A DNA stretch of 8,681 bases from CAZLFA01 sp964558665 (GTDB taxonomy: Bacteria; Desulfobacterota; Syntrophia; Syntrophales; PHBD01), in the NCBI GenBank assembly GCA_964558665.1, contig CAZLFA010000097.1:1-8681 (forward strand), read 5' to 3'. The position numbers and the translations under genes were made by a program. Below the pieces are notes generated by a model. It was not told the origin of the DNA and did not search any database. It saw nothing but the letters and a program-made list of their open reading frames with translations. Below are positions 5,599 through 8,681 of the stretch, piece after piece. The stretch's first letter is position 1, and every line of letters starts with the position of its first letter.

Positions 5599-6096
5599 TC
5601 ATTCATCGGCCGTTTGGCAGTGTACCCCCATTTCTTTGCACACACGCATGATGCCGTTCAGGACTATCGAAGTGCCTGCCTTTCCGGTTGTCGTGGAAAC
5701 CACAAGAAGCTGGCTTATGTTGTCCCCAAGGCTGCTTACCTGCATTCCCGCGGCGAGCTTGCCATCGGTGAATTCGATGGTAAGCGCTTTATCATCCTTC
5801 TTCGTGATCCTCATATCCTTGTTGGCCTGCAGGATGTTGATTGCGGCGCCGTAGACCTTGTCAGCGCGGGCCTCGAGGAGGACCGTGGCGGCGTCATATC
5901 CCGGCTGAGGAGCGTTTTTTGTGTCACTTACAGGTTGCTGGCTGCTCGTCTCTGTGCTGCTCGTAGCCTCGCTGGTCAGTTGTTTTATCTTCCCGAGGGC
6001 TTTTCTGCCGAGTGTTACCCACTGCGCATTCGCGACACCTGAAAGGGACATCAGCGCGATAAGAAATATAGCAACGGATCGCAGGATTTTTGACAT
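5599..6096 (-). CDS. Secreted protein of unknown function
   Basis: This 165-residue protein has a clear signal peptide (MSKILR start, hydrophobic core about 8-20, cleavage likely after ANA at 24) and should be periplasmic or outer-membrane associated. GGAGGAGGT (6114-6106) lies 9 bases before the ATG, a very strong ribosome site. After a Ser/Thr/Gln-rich linker (about 40-66) comes a compact alpha-beta domain: helix with DKVYGAAINILQAN, strands ITKKDDKALTIEF, AAGMQVSSLG and SQLLVVSTTT, and a final helix with GIMRVCKEMGVHC. Two Cys (153 and 160) near the end could pair. The helix-plus-sheet pattern recalls small periplasmic domains such as DUF3568, but I cannot assign it. It is the first visible gene of the minus-strand run leading to the DRTGG and HATPase genes, although the gap leaves co-transcription open. 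Confidence 0.82.
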   Translation of the reverse strand: MSKILRSVAIFLIALMSLSGVANAQWVTLGRKALGKIKQLTSEATSSTETSSQQPVSDTKNAPQPGYDAATVLLEARADKVYGAAINILQANKDMRITKKDDKALTIEFTDGKLAAGMQVSSLGDNISQLLVVSTTTGKAGTSIVLNGIMRVCKEMGVHCQTADE

Positions 6097-6150
6097 CGTC
6101 GGGATACCTCCTCCATATATTTATTCTTTGCGCATCGGCGGCATATTCCA

Positions 6151-6189
6151 ACATATCTTTTTCGGGGCATACCACACTTAAAGATATGT
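6151..6189. promoter_or_regulatory. Perfect 10-base inverted repeat between divergent genes
   Basis: ACATATCTTT at 6151-6160 and AAAGATATGT at 6180-6189 are exact reverse complements, 19 bases apart. They lie in the 200-base space between two divergent genes, 55 bases upstream of the 6096 start. This may be a dimeric regulator's operator or a leader hairpin for the minus-strand gene. Apart from this, 6115-6285 holds A+T-rich sequence without a clear promoter match or small gene. Confidence 0.4.
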
Positions 6190-6296
6190 AGCTAATTATC
6201 TATTCAAACGTAAACTTATACAAGCAATTTTTAAAAAATAATTTCTGTTGCTATATACCATAGAGAGAGACAGGAAAGTAAATAGTAAGGTATACA

Positions 6297-7463
6297 ATGA
6301 ACCCCGCAGATCTTCTTATACAATCAGGCAAGCTTGTCACACAGGTGGAACAGCAGGTGGCCGCCATCGTCACCGCCATAGCCTTCTTCATGGGAAGCTC
6401 GCGGCTTGCTTTTATGCTTTATAAAAAGGGACATGAAAATATCGTTCCCTATCTGAAAGACCAGACCGGCAGGTTCATGATCATCTGCGCACTTTGCACA
6501 CCCCTTCCGTTCCTTGACGGTGCCGACGGCAAGGGCGGCACGTTCATCGGGACGTTTCCGCGGATGATCATATCTGCCGGATTTGCACAGGCGGGAGACA
6601 AAAAGGTATTCGAGAACCTTGATTCCGTAAAAAACAGACTCGCCGCGGCTTCGGCACAGCAGGACCTTTCGGAGAAACTGAAAAACATCAAGGAAACGTC
6701 GCCGCTGATGGGGGTGAAGATCAAATGGGTAGACGCTATCAAGGTGCGCCTTGCCCAGCTCATCTTTCTTCTCCCCCTTATCCCCCCCTCTGCATGCCTT
6801 GCGTTTTTCCATTCCGGGCTGGGTGTTTTCATGATGATGATCTGTTACGTTGTATCTGAATATATGGCTGTTATCTCTTGCGGGATAGGGGTGAACGTCG
6901 ATGTTGAAAGTATGGTATTCGTTCTGGAGACAGTCCGGGAGCTGGTGCGCGGCCATGCAGGGATCATAGCCGGATTTCTCTTTTTCACGTTATTGATCTT
7001 TGCTTTCACTGGCGTCATCATTGCTGCTGCTATCAGGGCTGCAGTCTTTTCCGTCACCTTCCCTTTCTCCGTCATCAACATGGCGTTCGATTCACGGCGG
7101 GACATCTTTTTTCAGAACATCGTTAAGGCCTTTGCCATAGCACTGACGCCGATCGTGGCAGTCAATATCCTCCAGATACTTGTCATGGCATACGATCTTT
7201 TCGTGGGTGGAGGCATGATCTCCAGGATGGTCGATGCCTATCTTTTCAGCAACATGGACAAGCTTAAGGATTCCGGCGTCCTTGCCGTGGCGGGCGAGAT
7301 GTACGGATTCATCTTCCGGTTGTTCATAGCAACGGTGCTGGCCCCGGCGGTGCTGAGCATCCCGGCCCTGGTTTTTCTGATAAGGAGCCACCGCATCGCT
7401 TCGGAGGCGATCGGCGCCGGGCTCGGTTGTTCCATGGGGTCCGGCAAGAGCGGGCAGGAATAG
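6297..7463 (+). CDS. Polytopic inner-membrane protein, unknown family
   Basis: The protein has 388 residues and about six to seven membrane spans, near 21-41, 58-73, 151-172, 175-198, 220-250, 277-303 and 334-362. AAGG (6287-6290) lies 6 bases before the ATG. A polar, Lys/Glu-rich, helical segment (about 98-148) separates the first two spans from the rest and is probably a soluble domain. The C-terminal tail (about 363-388) is polar. Gly-rich turns follow the spans, for example GGG at 304-306. There is no signal peptide and no nucleotide-binding or transporter motif that I recognise. The distribution of spans around a soluble loop is loosely like VirB6/TrbL channel proteins of type IV secretion, but no other secretion gene is near and I see no sequence match, so this is only a lead. 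The gene is divergent from the secreted-protein gene and ends 43 bases from the convergent channel gene, so it appears to be transcribed alone. Confidence 0.78.
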   Translation: MNPADLLIQSGKLVTQVEQQVAAIVTAIAFFMGSSRLAFMLYKKGHENIVPYLKDQTGRFMIICALCTPLPFLDGADGKGGTFIGTFPRMIISAGFAQAGDKKVFENLDSVKNRLAAASAQQDLSEKLKNIKETSPLMGVKIKWVDAIKVRLAQLIFLLPLIPPSACLAFFHSGLGVFMMMICYVVSEYMAVISCGIGVNVDVESMVFVLETVRELVRGHAGIIAGFLFFTLLIFAFTGVIIAAAIRAAVFSVTFPFSVINMAFDSRRDIFFQNIVKAFAIALTPIVAVNILQILVMAYDLFVGGGMISRMVDAYLFSNMDKLKDSGVLAVAGEMYGFIFRLFIATVLAPAVLSIPALVFLIRSHRIASEAIGAGLGCSMGSGKSGQE

Positions 7464-7506
7464 ATACTGCGCCTTTTGGGATTGACTTTTCATCGGCATA
7501 TAGCTG

Positions 7507-8097
7507 TCATCTGTGCCGGAAGGGCTTGAAAAGGAGAAGCAGCGGTATGAGGAAAAATGCGTAGTTGCTCCAACCAGGGTGGTAGAAAGAAATTGCAATG
7601 GCGATCAGAGAGACAACGCAGGTAAGGAGCGAGCGGATCTTGCCCTTCATGACCAATCGATTGTCAAGATTTTCGTCTACAAGCTTGCGCCGGTGTGTCG
7701 CGTATGTCCAGCTCAGCAGGAACAAAAGGCCAAGAACAAGAAGATTCACGTCAAAAATTATATTGGTGAGATGGAGGTGATGGTAGGCAGACATCCAGGC
7801 GGCAGTGAAGGGTACTATGACGATGAACATGAGGATCGCCACCTGGATCCAGAGGAAATTACGGTCTGTCCGCTTGATGTAATGGAATTGCTGGTGATGG
7901 TTGATCCAGAAGAGGGCGAGCAGGATAAAGGCCAGGATGTAACGGTCGAACTTTGTGATCTCTTTTAATAGTATTGCGGTTATCTGGCCCTCGTCCAGAC
8001 CCGCTCCGGCGCCGGGAAAGGTAAAGTTCATAACGAGGAGGGTCATTGAAAAGGCGAAGATGCAGTCTGACAGACTCTCGATGCGATGGGTCGTCAT
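7507..8097 (-). CDS. TMEM175/DUF1211-type membrane protein, likely K+ channel
   Basis: Bacterial TMEM175-family proteins are six-span potassium channels. This 196-residue protein has six hydrophobic segments (about 8-27, 53-68, 82-105, 112-131, 155-172, 176-191). It carries a variant of the family signature R-x-x-x-F-S-D at its start: RIESLSD (5-11), with Leu for Phe, followed by CIFAFSMTLLV where most members have a Gly for the Cys. The second hallmark, FWINHHQQFHYIKRTD (63-78), is well kept. I prefer ATG 8097: family members begin a few residues before the signature, and the promoter upstream predicts a start near 8137, only four bases before the alternative ATG 8133. The ribosome site for 8097 (GGTGG, 10 bases away) is weak. 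The gene converges on the polytopic membrane protein gene and diverges from the PAS gene. Confidence 0.85.
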   Translation of the reverse strand: MTTHRIESLSDCIFAFSMTLLVMNFTFPGAGAGLDEGQITAILLKEITKFDRYILAFILLALFWINHHQQFHYIKRTDRNFLWIQVAILMFIVIVPFTAAWMSAYHHLHLTNIIFDVNLLVLGLLFLLSWTYATHRRKLVDENLDNRLVMKGKIRSLLTCVVSLIAIAISFYHPGWSNYAFFLIPLLLLFKPFRHR

Positions 8098-8143
8098 GAC
8101 GAATGGGCCACCGGAAGATTTTGTCGGACACATATCAATAACG

Positions 8144-8173
8144 CTTATATCACTTCAAATACAAAAGTGTCAA
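8144..8173 (-). promoter_or_regulatory. Strong promoter for the TMEM175-like gene
   Basis: On the minus strand, perfect TTGACA (8173-8168), an 18-base spacer and TATAAG (8149-8144, 5 of 6) make one of the best promoter matches in the window. The predicted transcript begins near 8137, giving a leader of about 40 bases before ATG 8097. Confidence 0.55.
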
Positions 8174-8266
8174 TGAAGCCGGACAGGAATACGCGATGAT
8201 TGCCGCATATATGTTCTGTAAGCCGTTCTGGAATGGAAAGACAGGTGTGCCGGCCGGTCATTAAGA

Positions 8267-8295
8267 TTGCCAAAGAGCGCATTTTCAGTTAAATT
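8267..8295 (+). promoter_or_regulatory. Promoter for the PAS-domain gene
   Basis: TTGCCA (8267-8272, 5 of 6), a 17-base spacer and TAAATT (8290-8295, 4 of 6). The predicted start is near 8302, at the centre of the palindrome at 8294-8309. No sigma-54 type -24/-12 pair is evident. Confidence 0.45.
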
Positions 8296-8309
8296 AGAGT
8301 TAACTCCAA
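8294..8309. promoter_or_regulatory. Palindromic operator candidate at the PAS gene start site
   Basis: GAGTTAACTC at 8297-8306 is a perfect 10-base palindrome, extended to TTAGAGTTAACTCCAA with 14 of 16 positions symmetrical. It immediately follows the predicted -10 box and covers the predicted transcription start, a usual place for a repressor or autoregulator to bind. Confidence 0.4.
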
Positions 8310-8333
8310 GACTGGCAGACACAAGGGAAGGGG

Positions 8334-8681
8334 ATGGGAAAGTTTAAAATATTCACAAAGGACCTCGCCCAGGATCTCGGGGCCATCATAGAGAATATAT
8401 ACGATGGTCTCTATATCACTGACAAAAATGCGAATACGTTGATGATCAACAGGGCATACGAGCGTATAACGGGCATCAACCGGGGCGAAGTGGTGGGGAA
8501 GAACATGAGGGACCTTGTCAGTTCCGGTATTATCGATCGCTCGGTCAGCCTTGAAGTGATCGAAAACCGAAAGCCCGTAACTATCGTACAGGAACTCAGA
8601 AGCGGTAAAAAGATACTGGTGACCGGCAACCCGCTTTTTGATGACGAAAGCGGTGAGATCGCGCTCGTTGTCACAAGCGTG
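8334..8681 (+). CDS. PAS-domain regulator or sensor, truncated by window end
   Basis: The frame is open from ATG 8334 to the window edge (116 residues, no stop). AAGGGA at 8323-8328 lies 5 bases upstream. Residues about 12-116 form a PAS domain: a lead helix (LGAIIENIYDGLYITD), the N-x-A-Y-E-R-I-T-G-I segment (about 39-48), GEVVGKNMRDLV, and the closing strands KKILVTGNPLFDDESGEIALVVTSV. This style of N-terminal PAS domain, with VTGNPLFD, is typical of sigma-54-dependent activators that continue into an AAA+ domain and a Fis-type helix-turn-helix. A sensor kinase or diguanylate cyclase is possible too, since the rest is not in the window. The protein is probably cytoplasmic and senses a small molecule or redox state. 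A palindrome at the predicted transcription start suggests autoregulation or repression. Confidence 0.82.
   Translation, partial: MGKFKIFTKDLAQDLGAIIENIYDGLYITDKNANTLMINRAYERITGINRGEVVGKNMRDLVSSGIIDRSVSLEVIENRKPVTIVQELRSGKKILVTGNPLFDDESGEIALVVTSV

Noticed and set aside
5575..5645. Extension of the DRTGG protein upstream of the gap to ATG 5645
   Set aside because: It crosses filler N, overlaps the well-supported secreted-protein gene in another frame and is longer than stand-alone DRTGG proteins.
6200..6296. Promoter for the polytopic membrane protein gene
   Set aside because: The stretch is A+T rich with several -10-like words, but none has a fitting -35 box at the right distance.
6324..6956. 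210-residue minus-strand frame within the polytopic membrane protein gene
   Set aside because: Antisense shadow rich in His, Arg and Glu with no ribosome site or domain; the plus frame has a good start and coherent membrane spans.
7513..7968. 151-residue plus-strand frame, highly charged
   Set aside because: It is the complement of the TMEM175-like gene, which has membrane spans and family motifs; the charged sequence is typical of an antisense shadow.
8196..8264. 22-residue frame (start MIAAYMFCKPFW) that might be a leader peptide for the PAS gene
   Set aside because: It lies upstream of the predicted PAS transcript start, so it would not be on that mRNA, and nothing else supports it.
1..8681. 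CRISPR arrays, tRNA or rRNA genes, insertion sequences, prophage or defence genes
   Set aside because: Reading the window showed no regularly spaced repeats, no tRNA-like fold with a CCA or TTC loop pattern, and no transposase, integrase or phage protein.

Overview
The window looks like part of a metagenome-assembled or draft genome of a Gram-negative bacterium of moderate G+C. It is most likely from a deltaproteobacterial or related anaerobic lineage, such as the Syntrophorhabdus or Syntrophobacterales type. This is an inference from an RlpA-type outer-membrane lipoprotein, signal-peptide proteins, a PAS-led regulator start and an RpoD-like sigma factor; nothing here proves the taxon. Two runs of exactly 100 N (3684-3783 and 5475-5574) are scaffold gaps of unknown true length, and each removes the start of a gene.

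Layout. Left part, plus strand: possible last codons of an upstream gene (1-54), an RpoD-like sigma-70 factor (129-1619), then a small secreted coiled-coil protein (1804-2313) with its own clear promoter. A convergent minus-strand gene encodes an RlpA-like lipoprotein (2405-3100). Middle: a dodecin-family small protein on the minus strand (3394-3609) diverges from an alpha/beta hydrolase (3784-4602, start lost in a gap). A possible 44-residue single-span membrane protein starts 14 bases after the hydrolase stop. A minus-strand run follows, 6096 down to 4715: an unknown secreted protein, a DRTGG-domain protein (start lost in a gap) and an RsbT/RsbW-like HATPase, the last two overlapping. Right part: an unrecognised polytopic membrane protein (6297-7463, plus), a convergent TMEM175/DUF1211-type channel (7507-8097, minus), and the PAS-domain start of a sensor or regulator running off the window edge (8334 onward, plus).

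How the genes relate. There is no single pathway here. Most genes form short, separately promoted units: convergent or divergent pairs, with only the 6096-4715 run looking like an operon. Its DRTGG-HATPase part is the most system-like element. I recall this pairing beside [FeFe]-hydrogenase or electron-bifurcating genes in anaerobes, but no hydrogenase gene is visible here. I found no CRISPR array, tRNA, rRNA, insertion sequence, phage gene or recognisable defence system. The best regulatory signals are a perfect 10-base inverted repeat between the divergent genes at 6096 and 6297, and a palindrome sitting on the predicted transcription start of the PAS gene.
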